Below are positions 41,401 through 50,737 of a stretch of DNA of 64,000 nt, piece after piece. Origin of the DNA: an uncultured Ignavibacteriales bacterium. GTDB lineage: Bacteria; Bacteroidota; Ignavibacteria; Ignavibacteriales; Ignavibacteriaceae. The translations under genes and the position numbers were made by a program. Position 1 is the stretch's first letter; each line of letters begins with the position of its first letter. The stretch lies in the NCBI GenBank assembly GCA_903929035.1, contig CAIYTF010000002.1, positions 1 to 64,000 of the forward strand. Reading direction: 5' to 3'. The notes beneath the pieces were generated by a model that worked only from the letters and a program-made list of their open reading frames with translations, was not told where the DNA came from and did no database searches.

Positions 41401-44375
41401 CTGTATTCGATTTCAAGATTGCTCCCGCTAATATATTTTGAACTTCCAAATATATGCTCTATCACCCCATCACGGATATAATTTTTAAATTTTGGGAAGA
41501 GAGGCTCCTTCGTTGTTGTAATGGTATTATCTGAAATAGAGAAAATAGTTTTTACATTCAAATCCGGAACGCGATCAGTAGTGTAAAATGCTCCTAAAAA
41601 TTCATCTTTTGAAAAGTTCCTCGATAATCTGGATGCCGGAGTAGCAAAAACCAAGAAAGAGTTGGAAACATCTTCCATAATTCCGTTTCTACAGAGTACC
41701 GGAATAGCAAGTTCTTGTTCAAATGTTGGATGTACTTCTCCAGAGTAATCACGGTATTTCAACTGACTAAGAATAGCTTCAGGAGAAAATGCCGGAGTTG
41801 AGAATGCCTGAGATGTCAATAGTAGTTTCGGAATCTTGTAGTCAGGAAAAGGATACTGAAACTCTATATCTGCGAAGCCGGCTGATTTTAGAATATTTTC
41901 TAATTCTTTTTTTCCGAAAGTAACTGCTGTTTTTGAATTGTATCTGTCCTCAACACCAAAAAAAGGAATATCAACGTGATCTTCGTGGTAACCACTTAGA
42001 TATTTTAGCCCTAATTGATTTTCAATTGCGATTATTAAAACACCGGTCGCTTTCAATGCATTATATGCTATTTTTAGACATTCACCGATAGGATCTTCAG
42101 ACATAAAAAATTGGGGGCTATACTCAAGAACACCGATTAAAGTTACCACATCATATTTTTTTTGAATCCCTATGTCCTGAAAATTTGAGCAAAAAACCTT
42201 CACATTTTCCAAGTCTTTGCATCGTGCTGCTGCCGATCTTGCTCTGTCATAACTGCCTTCCACCGCGGTAACTGAAGCACCGGTTTCTCCCAGCTGTCTT
42301 GTAATTGCACCACATCCGCAACCCAATTCTAAAATATTCCATTCCTGTTGAAAGTCTATATGCCTGAGCAGGTTATGTCTTTCACGAGAGAAATGATATT
42401 CAGTTACCCAATCATTAATTTTTTTATGTAGTTCTTCTGAAAGTATTGAACGATCTTGAGTAGTAAGTATTGTTTGAAGCACAAGATTTTCGCGATCTTC
42501 ACCATCAGAATACGCGAAGTCTTTCCGGATGTCCGGCGATTGAAATACTCCATCGTGATCGCGAATGAATTTATCGATTGGTGTTTTCATTTGAGTTCCT
42601 ATTGTCAAATCCTTTTCTTGTACTAAATTTAATAAAAAATTAGTCAAATATTCCGGTTTTCCTAGATTCTTTTCCAAAAAATTGTCCTTAGCTGCTTGTA
42701 CCTCCGGTTTCGACCACCATTCTTCTGGATTGTACCTAACTGATTCGATAAAATTCGCGGCTTTGACTGGATCGGTTTGGCAAATACCCACATCTATCAG
42801 TGCATCAAAAAAGTCTTTATTATTTTCATTCAATTGATAGCTTCCTAATCTGATAAGGAGAATAGTAGGAATATTCATACTCATAGATTCAAAGTGAGAA
42901 GTGGAGAGATAATCTACTATTATCAACCGCGATTGCAGCATCCGTATTTTATTGGATTGACTGTGATCATCGATAATCATTCGCGGGATGAAATCCCTCA
43001 TTAAAAATGAGTCATTGTAATAAAGCGTCCAGTTGATCGCGTTATTATCTCCTAATGGATATTCCCGATATAGTATTTCATTCCTGCATTCAGCACTTAG
43101 GGCTTTAAAGAACTCTAATTTGAAATCGTAATAGTATTTTGCGTGCTCTCCAGTTTCAGCAAAAGAATGGGAATAATTTGAATACTTTGCATTGCCAATA
43201 GAACTCGTGTATAGTATCGAGTATTTTTTTTTAGGAATTTCATTAACTCCCTGTGAAAACTCGAATAAAGACCCCGTTGATATCTTGTGTTTAATCGGAA
43301 CTTCATAATTACCGTGGGCAGCAAAAATATCAGCGAATGAAGTTTGTTGATCAAGAATTGATGAATAAAAAGGGTATTCCGAATAATTGTGCTCATTGTA
43401 AACCACCTTAACTCCCCGTATGCTTAAGATTGCCAGTGCTATAGACTCGTTAGATTCACCTATAAAAGTTTCACTTACTACATACCGCAATTTTTGGTAT
43501 TTTCCCAATTGAAGATATAGGCTATTGAATATCGAATGAAAATCTTCTACAAACTGACGAGGCATCAGGACAGGCAATGAATAAAAAAAGAATTTATCAA
43601 AACGATCAAACCAAATTTCAGAACATTCTAACAATGCTCTTTTATCCCACGAAATACGTTCTGAAACAGGAAAAGTTGTATCATAACCAATTGAAGCTAC
43701 ATCGCCATTACTGGAGGCGACAAGTTCTTTTAATTTCGCTGAGTTAAAAAGTGCTCTCATAATTCCGACTATAGGGTCTGAATTTTCGTTAGCGTAGATT
43801 CTTGGTAAAGTGTATAATGAAGAATAATGCTCTTGGTACTCATTCCCATATCCATCGTGAAAAAAATGGAGGTAAAGACTAAAAAGCTGCTCTTGTCCAA
43901 AGTTGCTATGTTGGAAAAACCATCGGTGTTCGTCATAGTTAACCGGTATGTAAAAGTTATCAGTTGATAATAAATACGCTGAATGTTTATAAGGATCAAA
44001 ATATTTATCACAAATTTTGAACAAATCAAATACCATTGTTAAATGGCGCATCAACCCCATACTCAAAGACCTGCGCCAAAAATCATCAGATAGATTAGTC
44101 CCATTTACTTTATTCAAACTTTCCGAGAGCAGGGGAAGATACTTATTATACTTTTCCCAAAGCAGTGCATTATCAGTTCTCAAATCCTCCGGATTTTTAC
44201 GAATATATGGTGCAACTTCAATTTTAGGGAATTGAACTCGAAGTTTATGGACATCTATCAAATGATTTATGAATGGCTCGGCAATAAAAAGCGGTTCCGG
44301 TTTTTTTAGTAATTTTATACCATTAAATGAAACTATGAAACGGGCTTTCTGAAAGTCCCTCTTGTCTTTTGTCAA
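38418..44375 (-). CDS. 1985-aa fusion: LIC12162-like transferase - SAM methyltransferase - SPASM/radical SAM - WbsX (GH99-like)
   Basis: MTase motif [28 protein letters not shown]; Fe-S motif [12 protein letters not shown] (CX3CX2C); WbsX motif [30 protein letters not shown]...[14 protein letters not shown]; N-terminal assignment is tentative. Confidence 0.85.
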   Translation of the reverse strand: [1985 protein letters not shown]

Positions 44376-44421
44376 ATTGCACCAATTATATTAAATAAAA
44401 ATGTTTGTTTATGGAAATATA

Positions 44422-45645
44422 CTAATCATCTAAACCTGTTATGTTAACAGTATGCCGCAGTTTCCATTCACCGCCGTTCATTCCCCAAAGATGTGGGGAA
44501 CGTAAACTATCAATTTTTCTATAGAAATCATCTTCATTAACGGAGATATATTCGCAAAATTCTTTAAGATACTTGCTCGGAAATTCGCTATCGAATTTTG
44601 AAACCAAATATGCCGCCTCGGCTCTTGTTATCTTGCCGTTGCGGACTTCCTGTGAGGCATCATAGGAGGTTCTACCTATTCCAAATTTGATAAATGTTGT
44701 ATAAAAATGAAACGGAACCATTTTATCATCTATTTCCGCATATCGAGAGTATGTTCCAATTGATCTCTCGTAAGCCGGTTTAAATCCGGTGTTTTCAACT
44801 GCATAGTAATAGCATTCTTGTGGATCCCATTGTTCAAAGTAACCGAGGAACGAAACTTTAATATCTGATGATTCAATCTCTTTTACCGAAGGAGGTATGT
44901 AGGAAGAAAAATCATTTAATGTAAAGTTATATTTCTTCATAATGGTATCAATTTTTTCGCCGCCAAGAATCATATCAAGCGGGTTATCAATTGAAAAAAA
45001 AGTAGGCTTCATAAACGGATCTAAATTATCCTCAAGCGGATTACCATATTCTGCCTGATTTTCTCCGTACATAATAAGTTTTATTCCGAATTTACGTGCC
45101 AATTTCGGACCAATTATCTTTTGTCCGTGAATGAATGGTTGAAAAGGATGTCCAAGATTAAGGAATGCCAGTTTAGTTAGTAAACTGTGAACTTTACCAT
45201 TTGGAGTATATAAAAAACTGTCAATTCCTCCTACTCTTGTGAGGTTGTTAAAGTTATTCCAGCCTGCTCTTGTGAACATATTTGGGGCCCAGGTTACAGC
45301 CAATGGGTTCATTTTATATTTGTATTTTAACAAATGGGCTGCAAATGAACTATCTTTCCCACCACTGCTTGGAACCAGCACATCATAACTGCCATCTTTA
45401 CTCCTGTATTTCTCCAGCAGCTCAAATAGCTTCTCTTCTCTTAATTTCCAGTTTATTTCCTTTTTTTCTCGTGTATAACTACAGGCAGAACACACACCAT
45501 CATCATCAAAAGCGATAGTTTCTTTTTTTTCATTTATGTTTTTCATTTCAACAGTTGAATTAGGTCTCTGATTTGAAATGACACATTTCTTACAAAATTT
45601 AACAACCGCCGGTAATCCGTAAAATGTTTTCATTTTTTGATTCAT
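44422..45645 (-). CDS. N-acetyl sugar amidotransferase (PseA/WbpG family)
   Basis: CKKCVISNQRPN...IAFDDDGVCSACSYTREKKEINW, PP-loop PSSGGKDSSFAAH, AVTWAPNMFTRAGWNN. Confidence 0.9.
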   Translation of the reverse strand: MNQKMKTFYGLPAVVKFCKKCVISNQRPNSTVEMKNINEKKETIAFDDDGVCSACSYTREKKEINWKLREEKLFELLEKYRSKDGSYDVLVPSSGGKDSSFAAHLLKYKYKMNPLAVTWAPNMFTRAGWNNFNNLTRVGGIDSFLYTPNGKVHSLLTKLAFLNLGHPFQPFIHGQKIIGPKLARKFGIKLIMYGENQAEYGNPLEDNLDPFMKPTFFSIDNPLDMILGGEKIDTIMKKYNFTLNDFSSYIPPSVKEIESSDIKVSFLGYFEQWDPQECYYYAVENTGFKPAYERSIGTYSRYAEIDDKMVPFHFYTTFIKFGIGRTSYDASQEVRNGKITRAEAAYLVSKFDSEFPSKYLKEFCEYISVNEDDFYRKIDSLRSPHLWGMNGGEWKLRHTVNITGLDD

Positions 45646-45646
45646 T

Positions 45647-46555
45647 TTACACTTTCATAAATTTATTGCAGTCAATTCTGGATAACTCTAACCGTTTTAT
45701 ATTGTTGCCTTGCTCCTGGTTATCAAAGACAACAGCATTATGTACATTTAATTCTGAAAGAATACTCAAAGTGGTTTGATTATATGATGAAGCGTAACCA
45801 TAAGGGAAACAAAAACTATGTTTAGTTATTTTCACAATAGATTCAAGGAATAAAAACGAGTCTTTTATTTCTCGTACCTGCTCATTATATGACAATCTGG
45901 AGAGAACTTTATGACTTACGGTATGTGACCCAATGATATTACCTTGATTTTCCAATTCTTTAATTTGTTCAACAGTTAAGTAAAAGTCTTCTTTAAGTTT
46001 TTCTTCTACAAAATATTTCTTCATAAGTATATCAAGGATTTGATCCCTGTAGTCATATTTTATGTAATAATTAAATAAACGACGGAGTTTTTTGTCGTCC
46101 TCTTCATAGTTTGTAAAAGTGTAGATGTCTTTATCAAAGTTTGCTATATTCTCTTGATCCAACATACCTTCATCAATAATATTTAGTGCCTCTTTAAGAA
46201 TAGCAGAAGAACCATATTTCCCTTTTAGGCAATGTATCCTGTGTACTCCGAGCATAGCAACAGTAGCTTCTGTATATATTCTAGTTGGAATATAAAACAG
46301 ACCCCAAAGACCTCTACTTTTAAGTTCTGACAATACAAACGAATAGTGATCTATCAATCCATCGTCAAAAGTTAGAACACAGCCATTTTTATTCTCTCCA
46401 CTCTCAATCGCTTCAAAATACTCTGTTTTACTTAGAAAATGGCTTTCCTTTTGAAAATAGTCAAGTTGTTTTCTGAAGATATTAATATCTAAATAATTAA
46501 AATGAGGAAATTCATTACTCTGTTCCCGAACATAGTGGTACATAATTATTTTCAT
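45647..46555 (-). CDS. Polysaccharide deacetylase family protein
   Basis: VLTFDDGLIDHYSFVL, IGSHTVSHKVLSRLS, FCFPYGYASSYN. Confidence 0.88.
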   Translation of the reverse strand: MKIIMYHYVREQSNEFPHFNYLDINIFRKQLDYFQKESHFLSKTEYFEAIESGENKNGCVLTFDDGLIDHYSFVLSELKSRGLWGLFYIPTRIYTEATVAMLGVHRIHCLKGKYGSSAILKEALNIIDEGMLDQENIANFDKDIYTFTNYEEDDKKLRRLFNYYIKYDYRDQILDILMKKYFVEEKLKEDFYLTVEQIKELENQGNIIGSHTVSHKVLSRLSYNEQVREIKDSFLFLESIVKITKHSFCFPYGYASSYNQTTLSILSELNVHNAVVFDNQEQGNNIKRLELSRIDCNKFMKV

Positions 46556-46557
46556 AT

Positions 46558-47388
46558 TTATCTCTTCAATAATTCCTGTTCCACTATCGGGTATTCACGT
46601 TCGAGTCCTTCTTTGATTTTCAAATAATTAAAAACTGCATTGTTCTTGAAATTATCATATAGTAATTTAATTCTGTCATATGTAGCATCTTTTCTTTTAT
46701 AGGTTCGTCCTACTGAAGTAGTCAAGGCTGTTTTTTCTACTATGAGCTCCATATTCTGGATCAATTTTATAAAATCGTTTGTCATCTGTTTTATAAGTCT
46801 ATTCCCAATCTGGTGCGGATTATCAAATGGAAATATTTCCGCTCTTGACTGATGAATAATTTTACCGGTATCAATTCCTTCATCCATATACATAAATGTA
46901 TAGCCTACACATTGAAAATTGTTTTCAACCATTGCATGAAAATTAGTTCCTGAACCAAAATAATACGGAGATATTCCCAGGTGGACATTTATAATCCGAT
47001 TTTTAAGTACCTCTAATAATCTGGAGCGAAGAATACTGCACCCATAGGTAACAATATAGTCAGGATTCAATGATATTATTTCATTTACAACAGCCTCTGT
47101 ATTAATATCATTTTTAGAGATATATTTTGTGTTACTGTTATCAATGCTTGATAGAATAATATCAGAGAAAAAATCGTATTCTGTATTGTGTCTTGAATTA
47201 AAATGGAGTTGAATGATATCTTCAAGTATTTGGTTTGATACTTGCTTCTTTCCAAGACTAAATCTGAACTCCGATTCCGCATATGTTTTAAGAACCTTGA
47301 TTTGAGGAGCATTTGAAAACATTAGTTTGAAATAATTATGCCTTATATCATCAGAAGATAATATTATGATTTGTTTTCTGGAGTTCAT
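46558..47388 (-). CDS. Formyltransferase family protein (Fmt/ArnA-like fold)
   Basis: NPDYIVTYGCSILRSRLLEVLKNRIINVHLGISPYYFGSGTNFHAMVENN...MDEGIDTGKIIHQ. Confidence 0.82.
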   Translation of the reverse strand: MNSRKQIIILSSDDIRHNYFKLMFSNAPQIKVLKTYAESEFRFSLGKKQVSNQILEDIIQLHFNSRHNTEYDFFSDIILSSIDNSNTKYISKNDINTEAVVNEIISLNPDYIVTYGCSILRSRLLEVLKNRIINVHLGISPYYFGSGTNFHAMVENNFQCVGYTFMYMDEGIDTGKIIHQSRAEIFPFDNPHQIGNRLIKQMTNDFIKLIQNMELIVEKTALTTSVGRTYKRKDATYDRIKLLYDNFKNNAVFNYLKIKEGLEREYPIVEQELLKR

Positions 47389-48023
47389 TTTTGATTTCCT
47401 GCAAACCTTATAAATTCTGCTAAAATGTTTAATCCATATTCACCGCTTTTTTCCGGATGAAATTGACATCCAAAAATGTTGTTCTTCTGAACAGCAGAGC
47501 AAAATGATATTCCCCCATACTCAGTTGTAGCTAAAATGAATTTACTATCTCTTGGTACACAAATGAAGCTATGCACAAAATACAAATCATCTTTTTCTGT
47601 TATTGACTTCAAGATCGAATTTCCCCATTTCTTTCCATTGGGCCTATGAAGATTGTTCCAACTAATATGTGGTAGTTTTTCGTTGATTGTTGCCGGGAAC
47701 TTTTCTACTCTACCTTCTATCCACCCTAGACCTTTGGAAAATCCGAATTCTTCACTCTCCTCAAATAATAACTGCATACCAAGACATATTCCTAAGAATG
47801 GCTTGTTGGTTTTTACTAATTCATAAAGTATTGCATCCAGATTTCTCTTTTTCAATTCTTCCATTGCTTTCTTGAAAGCTCCTACACCGGGAAGAATTAT
47901 ACCCTCCATATTTGACAGAACATTTTTGTCAGAACTTAAAACGGCTGTTGAATTCAATATTGTTAAAGCATTAATAATACTTTGAACATTCCCTATACCA
48001 TAGTCCACGACTCCTATTGTCAT
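47385..48023 (-). CDS. hisH: HisH-type glutamine amidotransferase subunit (locus-specific paralog)
   Basis: IGVVDYGIGNVQSIINAL, PFLGICLGMQLLFEESEE, GCQFHPEKSGEYG. Confidence 0.92.
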   Translation of the reverse strand: MTIGVVDYGIGNVQSIINALTILNSTAVLSSDKNVLSNMEGIILPGVGAFKKAMEELKKRNLDAILYELVKTNKPFLGICLGMQLLFEESEEFGFSKGLGWIEGRVEKFPATINEKLPHISWNNLHRPNGKKWGNSILKSITEKDDLYFVHSFICVPRDSKFILATTEYGGISFCSAVQKNNIFGCQFHPEKSGEYGLNILAEFIRFAGNQK

Positions 48024-48784
48024 ACCAATATCCTTACATTAATATTGTTAGCTGCCATTACTTGTTTTATCTCCTGCACTCCCGCGATTTTATAGTGCAG
48101 AATTGAAGCAACTGCAACCGCGTCACAATTTGTAACTTTGCAAACCTCAACAATATGATTAGGATTTCCGGCACCGCTTGCCGCGATAACAGGTATTCTG
48201 ACTGAATTTGTAACTTTCTGAATTAAGTCCAGATCGAAACCTTTTTGAATACCATCCTTATCTATGGAGCTAACTATTATCTCTCCTACACCGGATTTTT
48301 CCAATTCCATTGCCCAATGAATTGCATCCAACTTTGTCCTATGTTTTGCATTGTCAATAAATGCCTCCCAATAATTCCTGTTCTTTCTTGCTACAACTGA
48401 ACCAACAATAGCCTGAGAACCAAAAATTTCCACTGCTTCTTTAATAAAACCGATATCTCTGACCGCTGCAGAATTTATCGCGACCTTGTCTGCTCCGACA
48501 CTCAGTGCTTGTTTAATATCGTAAATACTCCTAATTCCGCCCCCCACCGTTAGAGGTACAAAAACTTCCCCGCAAGCTCTTTTTATAATATCAAATAAGG
48601 AGTTTCGGTCATATAGAGAAGCAACTGCATCTAAGAAGATAATTTCATCAATCCCAGCAATATAGTATTCCAGGGCAAGAAGATTCGGTTTTCCAACCTT
48701 TCGCAAGCCCTCTAAATATTTCCCTTTTATAACATATTCGTTATTAATATCTAATCTTGCTATTAATCTTTTCTTCATCATCAT
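48020..48784 (-). CDS. hisF: HisF-type cyclase subunit (locus-specific paralog)
   Basis: KKRLIARLDINNEYVIKG, PLTVGGGIRSIYDIKQALSVGADKVAINSAAV, IVSSIDKDGIQKGFD, IPVIAASGAG. Confidence 0.92.
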   Translation of the reverse strand: MMMKKRLIARLDINNEYVIKGKYLEGLRKVGKPNLLALEYYIAGIDEIIFLDAVASLYDRNSLFDIIKRACGEVFVPLTVGGGIRSIYDIKQALSVGADKVAINSAAVRDIGFIKEAVEIFGSQAIVGSVVARKNRNYWEAFIDNAKHRTKLDAIHWAMELEKSGVGEIIVSSIDKDGIQKGFDLDLIQKVTNSVRIPVIAASGAGNPNHIVEVCKVTNCDAVAVASILHYKIAGVQEIKQVMAANNINVRILV

Positions 48785-48868
48785 TCAACATCCCTATTTT
48801 GGGAATAGAAAAATTTTAGGGAAATTCCACTTTGCTCAAAGTATAATTGCTTAGATTTAAAATGTGCT

Positions 48869-49633
48869 TCAGTTTTCATTCTGTCTTTCTTGCAGCAACA
48901 ATTCTGCCAGCTTAATATCAAAATGATCATCGATATCAGTAGAATCTTCTTCGGACATTAGGAAAGGGAGTGTATTCCCTGCTGTAAATGAACCGGAAGT
49001 GAGAAATAAAGCAACATCTGAAATATAGATTGCTCCGTTTGGAATGAATAATTCAGGTAAATCCTGCCGTCTTGTATTCCTTGTCTGATCACCTATAAAG
49101 TTCTGAAGAAAACCATCAGGAGTGATTGTTTTCATCCACCACGGAAATTGTTTAACCTGAGTAACAGAAATTAATGAAGTCGCTTCCGGTGTATTAGTAT
49201 ATTTGTAAATTGCCTCATCAATATGTTCTTTTCTGCGAAGCGGAGAGGTTGGCTGCAATAAAATAAAAGTTTGATATATATCATTTCTGTTATCTTTAAG
49301 CCATTGAATTGAATGAGTTACGGCATCCTCGCTTGATGACGTGTCCCGGGCTATCTCTACAGGGCGCAAAAAAGGAACAGGTACTCCATAACTTTCTGTA
49401 ACCTCAGCAATTTTAGGATCATCGGTCGAAACAATAATAGTGTCGATATATATGCTTTTTTTTGCTTCTTCTATCGTGTAACCAATGAGCGGTTTATTTA
49501 GTATAGGGATAATATTTTTATGAGGAATTCCCTTAGAACCACCCCTGGCTGTTATAATAGAGAGTATTCTGTTTCCATTAATCAATTTGCAACCTCGATA
49601 TCGTTGAACTGTTTCTGTGGATTGACATTCCAA
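48869..49633 (-). CDS. Acylneuraminate cytidylyltransferase family protein
   Basis: ILSIITARGGSKGIPHKNIIPILNKPLIGYTIEEA, FILLQPTSPLRRKEHIDEAI. Confidence 0.92.
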   Translation of the reverse strand: MECQSTETVQRYRGCKLINGNRILSIITARGGSKGIPHKNIIPILNKPLIGYTIEEAKKSIYIDTIIVSTDDPKIAEVTESYGVPVPFLRPVEIARDTSSSEDAVTHSIQWLKDNRNDIYQTFILLQPTSPLRRKEHIDEAIYKYTNTPEATSLISVTQVKQFPWWMKTITPDGFLQNFIGDQTRNTRRQDLPELFIPNGAIYISDVALFLTSGSFTAGNTLPFLMSEEDSTDIDDHFDIKLAELLLQERQNEN

Positions 49634-50718
49634 AGAGACTCGGACTTTAATGTTTCTAAAAAAAGATTATTACTATTACCTTGTCCAAATAATTCAACTT
49701 TTTTAGGATGTAGATTATAGAATTTAGTGATTCCATCAAGAATATCAGTTGTACTGTACCCACAATTATGAATTTCCTTCAGTGATGTCCTATTGTTCTG
49801 GCGTGTTCCGATATTTACAACAGGAACACCATAGTATGGAGCCTCTCTAATCCCCGCACTCGAATTACCAACAAGAAGTTTAGACATTTTTAATAATACC
49901 AGGAAATATTCAAACCTTATGGAAGGAAACACTCTGAATCTTGGATTATTTTCAAATCTTTTATATTGATTTAAAATGCATTCTGAACCCAAATCGTTAT
50001 TTGGATAAATCACTACATAATTTAATTCTGATTCCAGTACAGCATCAACAACTTGTTCAACATTCTTTGGCATTCTTCCATTTTCAGTTGTAACAGAATG
50101 AAACAATAATATAGCATATTCTTCAAATGTAATATCATACCTGTTTTTTACTTCCTCAATTGATGGCAATTTATTTGAAACCATAATGTCAATATCAGGT
50201 GAACCGATTACATAAATACTTGAACTGAGTTCTCCCATCTGTATTAATCTTTTTTTTGCTGATTCGCTGGATACAAAGTGGATGTGACTTAATTTACTGG
50301 TTGAATGTCTCAGGAGTTCATCGATAGTTCCTGAGACTTCTCCACCTTCAATATGAGCAACTAATTTATTGTTCAGTGAACCAACTATGGCACCTGCTAA
50401 TGTTTCAACACGATCTCCGTGAATAACTATCAAATCGGGTTTAATTCTTTTTACATAATCAGAAAAACCTTCAATGGTTTTTGCAAGCGTCTTATCCATA
50501 GATTCTTCTGAAGTCCAATTCACGTACATTTCGATATTTTTATAACCGCATTTTACTATTTCATCTACAGTGTAACCATATTGTGACTGCATATGCATAC
50601 CAGTAGCAAAAATGTGGACATCAAATTCTTCTGAATTCGAGGAGATCTCTATTAGCGATTTAAGCTTGCCGAAATCGGCTCTTGTTCCAGTAAGAAAGAC
50701 TATTCTTTTCTTTTCCAT
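49582..50718 (-). CDS. Hydrolysing UDP-N-acetylglucosamine 2-epimerase (NeuC/LegG-like)
   Basis: RIVFLTGTRADFGKLKSLI, IVIHGDRVETLAGAIVGSLNNKLVAHIEGGEVSGTIDELLRHSTSKLSHIHFVS, GNSSAGIREAPYYGVPVVNIGTRQNNR; start reassigned to MEKKRIVF. Confidence 0.93.
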   Translation of the reverse strand: MEKKRIVFLTGTRADFGKLKSLIEISSNSEEFDVHIFATGMHMQSQYGYTVDEIVKCGYKNIEMYVNWTSEESMDKTLAKTIEGFSDYVKRIKPDLIVIHGDRVETLAGAIVGSLNNKLVAHIEGGEVSGTIDELLRHSTSKLSHIHFVSSESAKKRLIQMGELSSSIYVIGSPDIDIMVSNKLPSIEEVKNRYDITFEEYAILLFHSVTTENGRMPKNVEQVVDAVLESELNYVVIYPNNDLGSECILNQYKRFENNPRFRVFPSIRFEYFLVLLKMSKLLVGNSSAGIREAPYYGVPVVNIGTRQNNRTSLKEIHNCGYSTTDILDGITKFYNLHPKKVELFGQGNSNNLFLETLKSESLWNVNPQKQFNDIEVAN

Positions 50719-50737
50719 AAAAATATTTATCTGACTA

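Noticed and set aside
47385-48784. Canonical histidine biosynthesis operon
   Set aside because: Only hisH and hisF are present and they are embedded in a sugar-modification operon with a PseA-type gene.
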